The notes: generated from the sequence alone by a model not told the origin. DNA of 64,000 bases from Rhodoplanes sp963724735 (GCA_963724735.1 CAVRVX010000026.1:52097-116096), one strand, 5' to 3'; positions 38,195 through 47,297 are shown, counted from the stretch's first letter. Numbers and translations are program-made.

Positions 38195-39531
38195 GGGTCT
38201 TCAGGGATTTGAGTGGGTGATTTTGCGGGATCATAGCGGCAGAACGTCGGTCAGAGCGGCGGCAGCATGCAGGTGAGAACCTTGAGGCGAAGATATTCTT
38301 GGTCGCGCAGGCCGTAGGCGCGTCGCTGGAAGACGCGGATTTTGTTGTTGAGTCCTTCGACGAAGCCGAGCGAGACCTTGTTTTCCGGTTTGCAGTAGGC
38401 GGCGATGCCATCCCAGTGGCGGTCGATCATGTCGGCGAACTTCTCGTAGGGCTGCAAGCGCTGCCATTTGAGCGCCGCGCGCCAGTTCTCGAAGAAGCGC
38501 CGCGCGAAGCCCTCGTGTTGGTAGCCCCACAACTGTCCGAAGGACTCCTTGAGCAGGTAGGCGGTGTTCAATCGTTTGTTGGCGCGCAGCAGCGTCTTCA
38601 GGGCCTGGCGGCCTTCGAGCGTCAGGTTCTCCCGGCGCGAGAGCAGCGTGTACTTCTGGCCCTTGATGTAACGGCGGTCCTTGCCGGAGAGCCGGGCATA
38701 TTCGCTCTTGCGCACGGCATCGAGCGCCTCGCCCAGGTGGCGCATGACGTGGAACTTGTCGAACAGGATCGCCGCTTGCGGTACTCGCGCTTGCGCAACG
38801 GTGCGGAACGGCCTCCACATGTCCATCACGGCGAGCCTGATTTTGCGGCTCTTCTTGCGCCCCAGCCAGTTATAGAACGCCGCCATGCTGGCCTCGGAGC
38901 GATCCGTGCCGCCGAACCAGATCGGCCGCTTGCGAACGAGGTCGCTGACCACGATGCGGTAGCTGTGGCCTTTGCGGACCGCGATCTCGTCGATGCCGAT
39001 CGCTTGCGGGGCGGGCGTGCCGGCACGTCTGAGCTGGGCCCGCATGTATTGTTGCTCCAGCGTCTTGACCGTGTCCCAGTCAAGCTTGAGGTCGCGGGCG
39101 ACATCGCGGATCGATGCCTGCTGGCAGCGGCGGCCGACATAGTACGCAAAGCGCTTGGTGAAATGCGCGTTGTCCGCCAGAAAATCCAGGCGCTCGCGTT
39201 TCACGCTGCCACAACGACGGCAGTCGACGCGCCGCACCTCCAGTTCCAGGACAACCCGAAACCCCGCACTCGGCAGGTCGCGAACCTGCCGCAAGCGCCG
39301 GTCGTACCAGCCCTTCTGCGCCAGCCCACAGCACCCCCGCGTACCGCTGCTTGCGCCCGAAAGCCTGCGAATGAATATCCATCCGACAGACGCCGCTGTC
39401 GCTTCGATGAATTCGCCATCCACTCCGGATGCCAAACTCCAGCACCCTGCGAAATGCCTGAAAGCCAATATCCACAGCGCTTTCTGCCATGTCCACCCCA
39501 TCAAATCACCCACACGACTTCCCGAAGACCC
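38195..39531 (-). mobile_element. ISL3-family insertion sequence, copy C
   Basis: A 1,337-base element inverted relative to copy B, with ends GGGTCTTCAGGGATTTGAG and, at the other side, GGGTCTTCGGGAAGTCG. Perfect 8-base duplication TTATCAAA at 38187-38194 and 39532-39539. It lacks about 64 bases near the transposase N-terminus compared with copy B. Confidence 0.9.
38251..39513 (-). CDS. ISL3 family transposase
   Basis: A 420-residue open frame, the only uninterrupted ISL3 transposase here. Zinc-binding CCGLAQKGW and VDCRRCG precede the helix-turn-helix RDVARDLKLDWDTVKTLEQQ. Catalytic Asp in LAVMDMWRPF, then FDKFHVMRHL and catalytic Glu in FVEGLNNKIRVFQRRAYG. A 64-base deletion relative to copy B affects the N-terminus, so activity is uncertain. 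Confidence 0.88.
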   Translation of the reverse strand: MGDLMGWTWQKALWILAFRHFAGCWSLASGVDGEFIEATAASVGWIFIRRLSGASSGTRGCCGLAQKGWYDRRLRQVRDLPSAGFRVVLELEVRRVDCRRCGSVKRERLDFLADNAHFTKRFAYYVGRRCQQASIRDVARDLKLDWDTVKTLEQQYMRAQLRRAGTPAPQAIGIDEIAVRKGHSYRIVVSDLVRKRPIWFGGTDRSEASMAAFYNWLGRKKSRKIRLAVMDMWRPFRTVAQARVPQAAILFDKFHVMRHLGEALDAVRKSEYARLSGKDRRYIKGQKYTLLSRRENLTLEGRQALKTLLRANKRLNTAYLLKESFGQLWGYQHEGFARRFFENWRAALKWQRLQPYEKFADMIDRHWDGIAAYCKPENKVSLGFVEGLNNKIRVFQRRAYGLRDQEYLRLKVLTCMLPPL

Positions 39532-39807
39532 TTATCAAAGAGACGTGAAAGATGAGCATGTGGCTTGATGTTGAGCGGCGCTATTTAACAAAGGAAAGAT
39601 ACAGGTCAGGCAATGATACTTCTGCCATTAATACAGGTCGGGCCACCGCCGCAGTCGGCGAAGAACGCGTGCTACTTCTTCAGTCGACTGGAACGTGATG
39701 GGGCACGGTTTGTTTCTTACCATTTTCAGGATAAGCCGGAACTTAAAGGGTCCATTTGCTGATGCCGCTGAGACAATTAAGCGGTTGTCTGAGTTGTCAC
39801 CCGAAGT

Positions 39808-39960
39808 ATGAGTTCAGGAAGGTAAAGCGCGTCATGACGGCCGTGCTCAAGGACGATGCGGAGCTGTACCGGCAGTTCAGCCACAATCCCGACTTCCGCC
39901 GCTGGATGACCGATACGATTTTTTCGATGACCTACGATGCGGCTGAGCCTGCTGGACGAC
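39808..39960 (+). pseudogene. Type I restriction subunit R (HsdR) C-terminal fragment
   Basis: Encodes VMTAVLKDDAELYRQFSHNP and DFRRWMTDTIFSMTYDAAE, closely resembling the extreme C-terminus of HsdR. All helicase and nuclease domains are absent. With the HsdM fragment at 35.4 kb it suggests a former type I locus cut down by deletions and insertions. Confidence 0.55.
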
Positions 39961-40203
39961 AGTTGCGACCGAATGTGTAGTTCGACCAGCGTTTGGTCAT
40001 GCGAGGTCTCAGCGAAAGCGCCGACTGGAATTGCCGACCCGGAAGTAGTTGACCCAGCCGGCCACGGCTGCGTTGACGCGGTCGACAAGCCCGGACGCAA
40101 TTGCAACCAGTCCAATAAAGATCAGAGGTCGTGCATCGTTTCGTGTCATGAACTTTACAGTGCTCGCCTTTTGGTATCGGAACAGTACCTGGTTTTAGAT
40201 CGC

Positions 40204-40725
40204 TTAACGACCAAACAAGTTGAACAGCCTTATGTTCATTGCCTGGGTACTAACGTTGTAGAGCCGCGCCAACTCTTTAACTGCGTCAGCATTTTCAAGG
40301 TCGATATATCTTTCGGCTGTGTCTCTTGCGAGGAACGTTCGGGGCATCAGAATTGATGCTGCAAAGAAGTTGGCTTCAATCTCTTCCATGTCTTCAGCCT
40401 TCGATGATTTTTCTGAGCGCAGATTGATCCGGTACTCCTTATCATACCAAGTGCTACCGGGATGCAGAAGAAAATGCCCGAACTCGTGCGCAAGCGTAAA
40501 TCGTCGTCTTGTAACTGGGTGGGCACTGTTTACTCCGATAAAAGCTCGTGTGCCCTCGCGAACGACCAAGCCTGAAATATCATCGAGCTTTCCGTAGCGA
40601 ATCTCTACGCCACCGCTCCTTACAATTTCATCAATAGGAACCGGCGGCGTTTTCACGCGATGAGAGGAGATGAGCTCTGTCGCCTGACGTTCGATCCATC
40701 CATATCGGGGTCTTATGACGGCCAT
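40204..40725 (-). CDS. ImmA/IrrE family metallopeptidase
   Basis: A 173-residue zinc peptidase. The catalytic motif is TLAHEFGHFLLHP, with downstream EIEANFFAASILMP supplying the third ligand region. ATG 40725 follows the XRE stop by one base. Members cleave or inactivate a partner XRE repressor when stress or phage damage is sensed, as ImmA does with ImmR and CapP with CapH. The C-terminal ELARLYNVSTQAMNIRLFNL is standard. Because it is paired with a regulator that faces the Pycsar operon, a role in derepressing that operon is a reasonable inference. Confidence 0.85.
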   Translation of the reverse strand: MAVIRPRYGWIERQATELISSHRVKTPPVPIDEIVRSGGVEIRYGKLDDISGLVVREGTRAFIGVNSAHPVTRRRFTLAHEFGHFLLHPGSTWYDKEYRINLRSEKSSKAEDMEEIEANFFAASILMPRTFLARDTAERYIDLENADAVKELARLYNVSTQAMNIRLFNLFGR

Positions 40726-40726
40726 T

Positions 40727-41004
40727 CTATTTCCTTTTCCTTGCACGTGAATTGGTTGACCTAAGACGCGGAATGAGATGAGCGATCTCAGCTGGCACGT
40801 TCACAACCGGCTCTACTTTCGACGCCGGCAACAACGCAATCGGTTCCAGAGTAAGTGCGCGAGCAAACGCGACCAGTTGATGCAGGAGGATTGTTTGTCG
40901 CCCTTGTTCGATATTCGTGATCGAAGTATGCGTTTCCCGCCGAAGTCCTCGCCGAGAACGTCGTTCAGTTCCTCCCTGATCACGTGAACGGTCGTGACAG
41001 CCAT
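40727..41004 (-). pseudogene. XRE-family transcriptional regulator, frameshifted
   Basis: The C-terminal frame reads THTSITNIEQGRQTILLHQL, VAFARALTLEPIALLPASK, a typical XRE helix-turn-helix recognition segment with its fourth and fifth helices. The N-terminal part (MAVTTVHVIREELND, LGEDFGG) is in another frame, and a shift near 40,930 separates them. The stop is one base before the ImmA start. Its start is within about 50 bases of the divergent E2-pycTIR-pycC operon, so the shared region is where it should bind. A compact repressor-peptidase switch is implied. Confidence 0.6.
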
Positions 41005-41050
41005 TTTGATTGCGTCTTACCCCTGTCGTATTGCGCCGTCAACGAAGGTC

Positions 41051-41748
41051 GTGAAGCCATCGATATCCGCAAGACGCGCGGGTCGCACGAAGTTGGTCGT
41101 GACCGCTGCCCCGCTCCGGGGCAGCGGTCGGAGAACTCGGCAATGCAATCTGGCGGTTCGTGAAATCGCGGGAGAACTGGAGGTTCGAGAGAATGGGGGC
41201 GAGCGGCTGCTGCCCAGGTCTTGCCCTCAAAGGCACATTAACAGCGACGGATCGTTCTGCTTGGGATTGCGAGCCGGGAAGGAATTTGCGATGGGATCGC
41301 CGCACGTCAATGGTGGGACAAGCTACAGGTCTTCTTAGTGTGCCAAGAGACGGCGCACGAATCCGGTGATTGGCCGAGCTACGCGGAGCTGTCGCACGGG
41401 ATCGCCGGCGAGTATGAGCGCTGCGCCGAGGAACTGGCGGAGGAACTCGGCCTGCTCGAGCGGTATCGAGATGGGTGGATCACTAACGCAGCACTTCGAG
41501 TTGATTCCTCGACGCTGCGGCTAAGGAATGGTCGATCTCTCTGTCCATGCGGGCGGGTTGATCGCCGCCGACGACCCCTCCTGCGTCGTGACTGTTGGAA
41601 GGCTGAACTTAGCTGCCTGGCTGTTCTCGAGTTCCAGCGCCGCAAAGCGCTTGACGAGTTCTGGTCCAGCTTTGCTCAACAGAACCATTGCTGTGGTACG
41701 ATGCTAGGTTGTCCCCTTCGCTCAGTCGTCACATCGGGGACAAATTAG
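41051..41748 (+). pseudogene. E2-like, cysteine-rich protein, frameshifted
   Basis: The N-terminal frame has LAVREIAGELEVRENGG and then CPQRHINSDGSFCLGLRAG, strikingly like the ubiquitin-conjugating E2 active-site loop (HPN...GSICLDIL), with FCLGL holding the candidate catalytic Cys. After a shift near 41,297 the second frame gives WWDKLQVFLVCQETAHES, WPSYAELSHGIAGEYERC and a cysteine-rich end: CPCGRVDRR, RRDCW, HCCGTMLGCPLR. This agrees with the prokaryotic E2-associated cysteine-rich proteins. Start uncertain (GTG 41051 or an earlier codon). Its stop is two bases before pycTIR, so they are co-transcribed. Biochemical role unknown. Confidence 0.6.
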
Positions 41749-41750
41749 CA

Positions 41751-42637
41751 ATGCTCGCTCGATTCCACGACCGCCGCGTCCTCGCCGATGCTGTGCAACA
41801 GCAGCACTTTGTCTGGGGCAGCAGAAAGTTTGCGGAAGATATCGCTGACGCGGGAAAACTCGAGCAATGGACGCCGGAACTAAAATAACGACGCAGGGCG
41901 AGTTCAGATCGTGATTTGTTTCTAATCCTGCTCGGCGAATTTTCTGTACTGGTTAACGGCCGAGAAATGGCTATCAGGAAAGCCGGACAACACGTCGGAG
42001 AAATGACTGTTATTGATACACATGCACTTCGGGTCGGCCACGGTCTGTCGCACGTCACACAAAGTGTTACGCTTCGTATTACTGAAGCAGAGTTCACCAA
42101 ACTCGCTCAAAAAAATCCAGATGCATGGCGATATATGGCCTCCCGAGCTAGCCGATCGGACTGCGTCAACGTGGCCGTTTCGTAAGAGAATCGTAATACA
42201 ACACCTATCGTCTTTATTGGCTTCTTCCACTGTAGTTTCTGACCGATAGTCGACGCCATGCACGGCCTGAACTCCGCACATGATCCATTTATTGTGCGGC
42301 CTTGGACGACCGGTATATTTGAACCATCGCATTTTCCAATAGATGACCTAAAAACTCAGCTTGGACGAATTAGACTTCGCAGTCCTGGTCGTCGGACCTG
42401 ACGACACAGTAACCTCCCGTGGCGTGCGCACTTTGGCGCGACGAGATAATGTTATCTTCGAGCTCGGACTTTTTATGGGCGCTCTCGGCAGGGAGCGGAC
42501 CTTCATAGTTCAAGAACGCGGGATGAGACTTGAAGATACCTTCGGACCTTCTTGGCCTCGGAACAATTCGGTTCGATCCCGGTACACGTTCAGTTGCCGA
42601 GCGCCTTTATGCCTACCTGAGCAGGAATACGAGTTGA
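41751..42637 (+). pseudogene. pycTIR: Pycsar effector: cyclic-nucleotide-binding plus TIR domain, multiply frameshifted
   Basis: GGGGA at 41736-41740 precedes ATG 41751. About 295 residues can be read by joining frames. The first half is a cNMP-binding domain: TKITTQGEFRSD, LFLILLGEFSVLVNGREM, GQHVGEMTVID and a phosphate-binding RSATV. The second half is a TIR-like domain (the CAP12/Pycsar effector type): PIVFIGSSTVVSD, DFAVLVVGPDDTVTSRG and RDNVIFELGLFMGALGRERT, with the catalytic Glu in FELG; it ends VAERLYAYLSRNTS. Known relatives sense cCMP or cUMP and then destroy NAD, killing the infected cell. About ten one-base shifts break it here, yet motifs are intact, suggesting sequence error or recent decay. 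Confidence 0.78.
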
Positions 42638-42719
42638 GGTCCAGCACCACTCGCAAGCCGGATTATCCAGGCTTGTGACGCGATCAGGGGAAAGGTCCGC
42701 CAGTGGGGAGCTCGTTGAT

Positions 42720-43419
42720 ATGGCACTGCGAGACGAACTAACAGCCGAGGTCAGACGCATTGTTGCGACCGACTGGGACGAACGGGGTGGCCGCGTCGTA
42801 CCGGAACCGAAGGATGTTTCGCTTGATAATCAGGCCGTAATTTCGAGCGCGCGACCGTGCTCTATGCTGACCTTCGTGGCTCAACATCGTTGGTAGATGT
42901 AAAAAAATGGCGGTTCGCAGCGGAGGTGTACCGTACCTACTTGTACTGCGCGGCGAAATTGATCCGGGCAGAGGGTGGAGTCATCACCGCCTATCACGGG
43001 GATCGAGTGATGGGGGTGTTCTAGGTGATACGCAGTCAACCCCTGCGGTGCGGCGTGCACTGAAGATCAATCACGTACTGAAGGCGATCGTTAATCCGGG
43101 GCTTAAGACCCAGTATCCATCCAATGACTACGAGGTAAAGCATGTTATCGGCATCGATACCAGTGAAATTCGCGCAGCCCGCATCGGAGTTAGAGGGGGT
43201 AATGATCTTGTTTGGGTTGGCCGTGCCGCAAATTATGCAGCCAAGCTTGCAAATCTGGATTTTGATAGGGCGACATGGATTACGGAGGTGGTTTTCAGCA
43301 AACTCCACGATTTAGCGAAGTATAGTGGGTCTGATAGCAAACTTATGTGGGAAAAGTACAACTGGAACCAGATGGGAGGGCAGACAATCTATGGGTCGAA
43401 TTGGACCTGGCGGATATAG
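42720..43419 (+). pseudogene. pycC: Pycsar class III nucleotide (cCMP/cUMP) cyclase, two frameshifts
   Basis: GGGGAG at 42705-42710 precedes ATG 42720. Joined frames give about 233 residues, the usual PycC size: LRDELTAEVRRIVATDWDER, GGRVVPEPKDVSL, the metal-binding LYADLRGSTSLV, GGVITAYHGDRVMGVFLGD, GIDTSEIRAARIGVRGGNDL, VWVGRAANYAAKLA and a C-terminal IYGSNWTWRI. This closely follows PycC enzymes, which make cyclic pyrimidine mononucleotides on phage infection. Two missing bases (near 42,838 and 43,021) break the frame. Whether it makes cCMP or cUMP cannot be told by eye. It is 82 bases downstream of pycTIR. Confidence 0.82.
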
Positions 43420-43507
43420 AAAAGTTGGTCGCTTTTTTTGGAGAGTTCGCCAATTTGCAAAACATCCCATCTGTACGTGCTCCAGTACATTCCGGCCATG
43501 ATGCGGC

Positions 43508-43656
43508 ATGCCCAGTGAAGCTATTGAGGAATTCAGAGAGCTCTACAGGCGCCATTTTGGCGTCGAGTTAATCCACACGGAGGCAGAGATTACCGACCCG
43601 CACAATTCAGCAAAATCTCCCTCCTAGCCGCTGGAGAGCCGCTCGCAGCACATTAG
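43508..43656 (+). CDS. Possible small protein upstream of serine recombinase
   Basis: MPSEAIEEFRELYRRHFGVE followed by LIHTEAEIT, then a probable one-base shift before a stop at 43656. Short acidic-basic helical proteins of this kind (EF..LY...FG..L...EA) often sit before large serine recombinases in CPR and Firmicutes genomes. Support is weak. Confidence 0.35.
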
Positions 43657-43662
43657 GGTGCG

Positions 43663-43848
43663 ATGAGCACGTACCAGAAGAAGCGCAAAGTCTACAAGGT
43701 AACGTATGAGGCGGTCGACCCGCTGCTGCCGGAAATGCAGAAGAAAGTGGACCTCGCTTTCGATATCCTATTCGACGCGGTTCTGAAGGAGGGCTCTTTG
43801 CTTCACGACGGATGCCGCAGGGCCGGAGTAAAATGTTTTGATGAGCTT
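43663..43848 (+). other. Open frame joined to the recombinase N-terminus
   Basis: From ATG 43663 the frame reads STYQKKRKVYKVTYEAVDPL and VDLAFDILFDAVLKEGSLL before running in phase into the recombinase start at 43849. It may be a separate small gene whose stop was lost, because recombinases of this family normally begin at the resolvase domain. Confidence 0.35.
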
Positions 43849-45608
43849 ATGGGCACCGAACAATTTGCAAACCCTATAACCCTGATTGCGACATACGCGA
43901 GAGTCTCCACCGCAAGGCAAGAAGAAGAGCGGACGATCGAGGTCCAGCTCGGAGCTCTCCGGGACTTTGCGCGCGAGCGCGGATACACCATCGTTAAAGA
44001 GTACGTTGACGACGGTTGGAGCGGGGACATTCTCGCCGAGGCACTCGCTCGATCGGTTGCGCGAAGATGCGAAGAAGAAGATGTGGCAGGCAGTACTGAT
44101 CTACGACCCAGATCGATTGGCTCGCCGCTACTCGTACCAGGAGCTCGTGATGGACGAGCTGCGAGACATGGGGCTTGAGGTGATGTTCATCACGGTTGCT
44201 TCGCCAAAGAACAGCGAAGAGAAGATTCTGCATGGCGTCCGCGGATTGTTTGCTGAATATGAGCGGGCAAAGATACGCGAGCGTTTCCGGCTTGGGAAGG
44301 TGCGCAAGGTCAAAGAAGGGCACGTGTTGCTCAGTGCCCCGCCCTACGGCTACGCCTACGTACCTCGGCAAGGCGATCGGCACGGCTTCCTGGAAATAGA
44401 CCCGAACGAGGCCCGCGTGGTCCGGATGCTATTCGACTGGGTTGGAAACCAAGGGCTCACGTTGCGGCAGGTCGTGCGCCGACTTCAGGAGCAAGGAGTA
44501 CGCCCACGGCAGAGCGAACGTGGGGTATGGAACACGAGCACGCTAAGTACGCTCCTGCGAAATTCAGCCTACATCGGAGAAGCGCGCTGGGGCTCGTCCC
44601 ACGCTGTTGCCCCGAAACGTCCGGTCAAGACGGGCACGTACCGCAAGATCAAAAAGACCAGCCGGATTTTGACGCCGAAGGAGGAGTGGATAATCATTCC
44701 GGTGCCGGCGATCATTGAGCGGGACCTCTTCGAGCGGACGCGGGCGCAGCTCGCGACCAACTATGCGCTGTGCAAGAGAAACAAGAAAAACCCATATTTG
44801 CTCGCCGGAAAAATCCGGTGCATATGCGGGCGCACCAGAAGCGGGGAAGGGCCGGCTCAACGGCAGGTACCTCTATTACAGATGCAGCGACAGGGTCTTA
44901 CGATACCCACTGCCGCCCGAGTGCAGGGAACGCGGGCTCAACGCGAGGATCGCTGATGATCTCGTGTGGGGAACGATCGTCGAACTGATGAGCTCACCGG
45001 AATTGATGAGGCAGCAGGTGGAGCGCCGGGTGGGGTCTTTTCAATCTACTCCTACTCCGTCCCGTTGACGACATTGCAGCAATCGAACGGGAGGTCGATA
45101 AGCTGAAGGAGCAGGCGAGCCGCTATAACACGGCATACGGGGCCGGTGTGTTTACCATTGAGCAGCTTAGAGAATGCGTTACGCCCCTGAATGATAAGAT
45201 CAAGGGCTTGGAAGCGCAGATCGCGGAGGCGGAGGATCAAAGCCAGGTCGCGCAGGCCGATGTACCGCCGAGCATCGAGGATATCGAGCGATTCGCGAGC
45301 AAAGCTCGGGAGGGCTTTAGCGGCTTGAATTTTGAGCAGAAACGCGCGATAGTTATCAACACGGTCGATAAGGTCGTTGGAACACAGCAAGAATTAAAAG
45401 TATCTGGCTATATTTCCATTCCTCAACATGTCGAATTGCGTACTAGCGATAGGCATGGTTTGTGCGCAACCCCACATTTTTTGCCCCGCAAATTCCCTTT
45501 GAATTCACGATTGCGATGCCGCCGCCCTGGAAGAGGGGAGTAGACTACGGCTTCCTGCCCGGCACAAATGTATCCCGTGGTTCGAGCACCGGTAGGAACG
45601 TCCCATAG
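43849..45608 (+). pseudogene. Large serine recombinase, frameshifted
   Basis: Resolvase domain first: LIATYARVSTARQEEERTIE with the nucleophilic Ser, then VLIYDPDRLARRYSYQE and GLFAEYERAKIRERFRLGK. A recombinase domain follows (APPYGYAYVP, WNTSTLSTLLRNSAYIGEA), then a zinc ribbon (CICGRTRSGEG, YLYYRCSDR, PPEC) and a coiled coil (IEREVDKLKEQ, LNDKIKGLEAQIAEAEDQ). Shifts occur near 44,036, 44,855 and 45,060, and near the C-terminus, where GVDYGFLPGTNVSRGSSTG ends the other frame. It could catalyse integration or excision of the neighbouring DNA if intact. Confidence 0.8.
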
Positions 45609-45689
45609 GTCGGACAAAGGACGCGATGCGCGTCTTGTATTACGCAGACGAATTGGCGTTTTGGGCGTCAGGGGGAAGCCGTTCCGTCG

Positions 45690-45977
45690 ACCGGCATATC
45701 GGGTCGTGAGCGTCTGGAGCGACGCTTGCTCTGGGCGAGCCGATAGCTTTCGCCATTCATTCGCGCCCCGTTCGTAACGCTGGCTGAAGACCTCGAACAG
45801 CAATGAAGCAGGTGTCCGAGTGCGGCAGATCGAATGCGAAGAAGTGAATTTTGCGTTCGACCCCCCCGATGATGCCGATCGCCTCGCCAAAGTCCACCTG
45901 GGCATGGCCAGGCGGATGCACCACGGCACGAACATCTCCTGCGATCGCTGCCGCCAACCGGCCACGTGATCCTTCAC
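45690..45977 (-). mobile_element. IS21-family remnant
   Basis: A piece of IstA (HPPGHAQVDFGEAIGIIGG, VERKIHFFAFDLPHSDTC) is joined to what looks like the end of IstB (RMNGESYRLAQSKRRSRR), implying deletion of most of the element. Located between the serine recombinase and a tyrosine recombinase tail. Confidence 0.65.
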
Positions 45978-46048
45978 GATCGTGACGCCGCCCGCTTGCT
46001 CAGCCCCTCGATCTGAACCGCGTATCGAACCTTCGCATAGAGTTCCAC

Positions 46049-46366
46049 TTGCCGTTCACATGCCACCGACTGAACGAAGACCTGGGCATTACCTGCAGAA
46101 ATGCTCAGGTCCGCAAAATAACGTGGCACGTCCTCCGGCACACGTTCGCGACGCAGCTGACGCTACGAGGGGTTCCGCTCACGGTGGTAAAAGAATTGTT
46201 GGGTCATTCCACCATCGCGACGACCATGCGGTACTCACACGTTGCTCCGTCCACGTTACGTTCAGCGATAGAGATGCTGAACCCAAAGAAACGCGGAAGG
46301 CTGCGGATTTTGGGCAACCGGTGGGCAACAAGTGGCAGCAGTTGGTGGGATCCGGAAAATTCTTAA
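46049..46366 (+). pseudogene. Tyrosine recombinase C-terminal fragment
   Basis: Contains HVLRHTFATQLTLRGVPLTV (HxxR box), ELLGHSTIATTMRYSHVAP with the second His and nucleophile Tyr, ending near NPKKRG. The N-terminal SAM-like and first-Arg regions are absent. It is a XerC/XerD-type tail and cannot act alone. Confidence 0.75.
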
Positions 46367-46472
46367 ATTGAGGGAGCAGCCAAAATAGCGTAAGCGGTGC
46401 TGCGCTCCCACCTTGTCACGCGCGACGTGAGCCTCAAGATGCGAACCACCTTGGACAGAGGGGTTCGCATAT

Positions 46473-46882
46473 ATGGTTGACCATATAGTTGACACTTCAG
46501 AGCGCCGCGGTGGTGTCGATATCCGCGTTGGGGTTGGGCGCCGGCGCCGGTGGCGGTCGGCGGACAAGGGTCGGATCGTTGCGGAATCCTACGCACCGGG
46601 AGCGGTCGTATCGGAAGTCGCCCGTCGGCATGACATCACGCCGCAGCATCTGTTTGCCTGGCGTAAGGCTGCGCGGGCTGGTCGCCTGACCCTGCCGGCC
46701 GAGGAAGCTCCCATGTTCGTGCCGGTCGTGACGACGATCCGCGAGGTTGGGGGGCGGATGCGGCTGCGAACGGGCCAGAGTCGATCGTGATCGAGATTGC
46801 GGGGGCTATGGTTCGCGCGCAAAGAGGGGTTGATCTCGGCTGGCTGCGGGATGTGCTGCGGGCCGTGAAGGCGGCGAGATGA
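46473..46882 (+). pseudogene. tnpA: IS66 TnpA, frameshifted near its end
   Basis: HTH protein: WRSADKGRIVAESYAPGAVV and SEVARRHDITPQHLFAWRKA. A shift near 46,760 moves into a frame that ends VIEIAGAMVRAQRGVDLGWL and RDVLRAVKAAR, the usual IS66 TnpA tail. Its stop overlaps the tnpB start (ATGA). Confidence 0.85.
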
Positions 46883-47232
46883 TCGCGGTTGCGGCGGGGA
46901 TGCGGGTGCTGGTGGCGACGAAGCCCGTAGACTTCCGCAAAGGTGCCGATGGCCTTGTTGCCCTGGTACGCGAGGCGCTTGGACATGATCCGTTTGCGGG
47001 AACGATTTTTGTTTTCCGCTCGAAACGCGCGGACCGATTGAAAATTCTGGTCTGGGACGGGTCCGGGCTGGTGCTGGTTTGGAAGCGGCTCGAGAATGGC
47101 GCATTCAGGTGGCCGCCGATCAGCGATGGCGTGATGCGACTGACCGCATCGCAGCTCGCCGCCCTCGTGGACGGGATGGACTGGTCGCGGCTGCACGCAC
47201 GCGACGTTGCGCGGCCGATAGCAACATCGTGA
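46879..47232 (+). CDS. tnpB: IS66 TnpB accessory protein
   Basis: A 117-residue IS66 Orf2: VLVATKPVDFRKGADGLVAL, GTIFVFRSKRADRLKILVWD and GLVLVWKRLENGAFRWP. Required with TnpA and TnpC for transposition; its biochemical role is unclear. Complete. Confidence 0.95.
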   Translation: MIAVAAGMRVLVATKPVDFRKGADGLVALVREALGHDPFAGTIFVFRSKRADRLKILVWDGSGLVLVWKRLENGAFRWPPISDGVMRLTASQLAALVDGMDWSRLHARDVARPIATS

Positions 47233-47297
47233 GCGCTGCGACGTATTGAATCAGGCCGCTCGTTGCGAGTCACAACGAGGTGCGAATCTGATTTTTT

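Larger units (their letters stand above)
37930..39811 (+). pseudogene. Unknown protein C-terminal region, split by ISL3 copy C
   Basis: Left part: MRNDWGGHGGIVGEHEARVL, LRDAFADLWAETQLIQ, GLFENEIAILMGSHSEFIK. Right part after the IS: SMWLDVERRYL, QAMILLPLIQVGPPPQSAKN, YFFSRLERDGARFVSYHF, DAAETIKRLSEL, stop at 39811. The parts join across the 8-base duplication, with small indels. I believe such segments occur at the C-terminus of large DNA-methylase-like defence proteins but cannot confirm it. It directly precedes an HsdR tail. Confidence 0.5.

Noticed and set aside
31959..39531. Composite transposon bounded by two ISL3 copies
   Set aside because: Each copy has its own 8-base duplication, so the pair did not move in as one unit.
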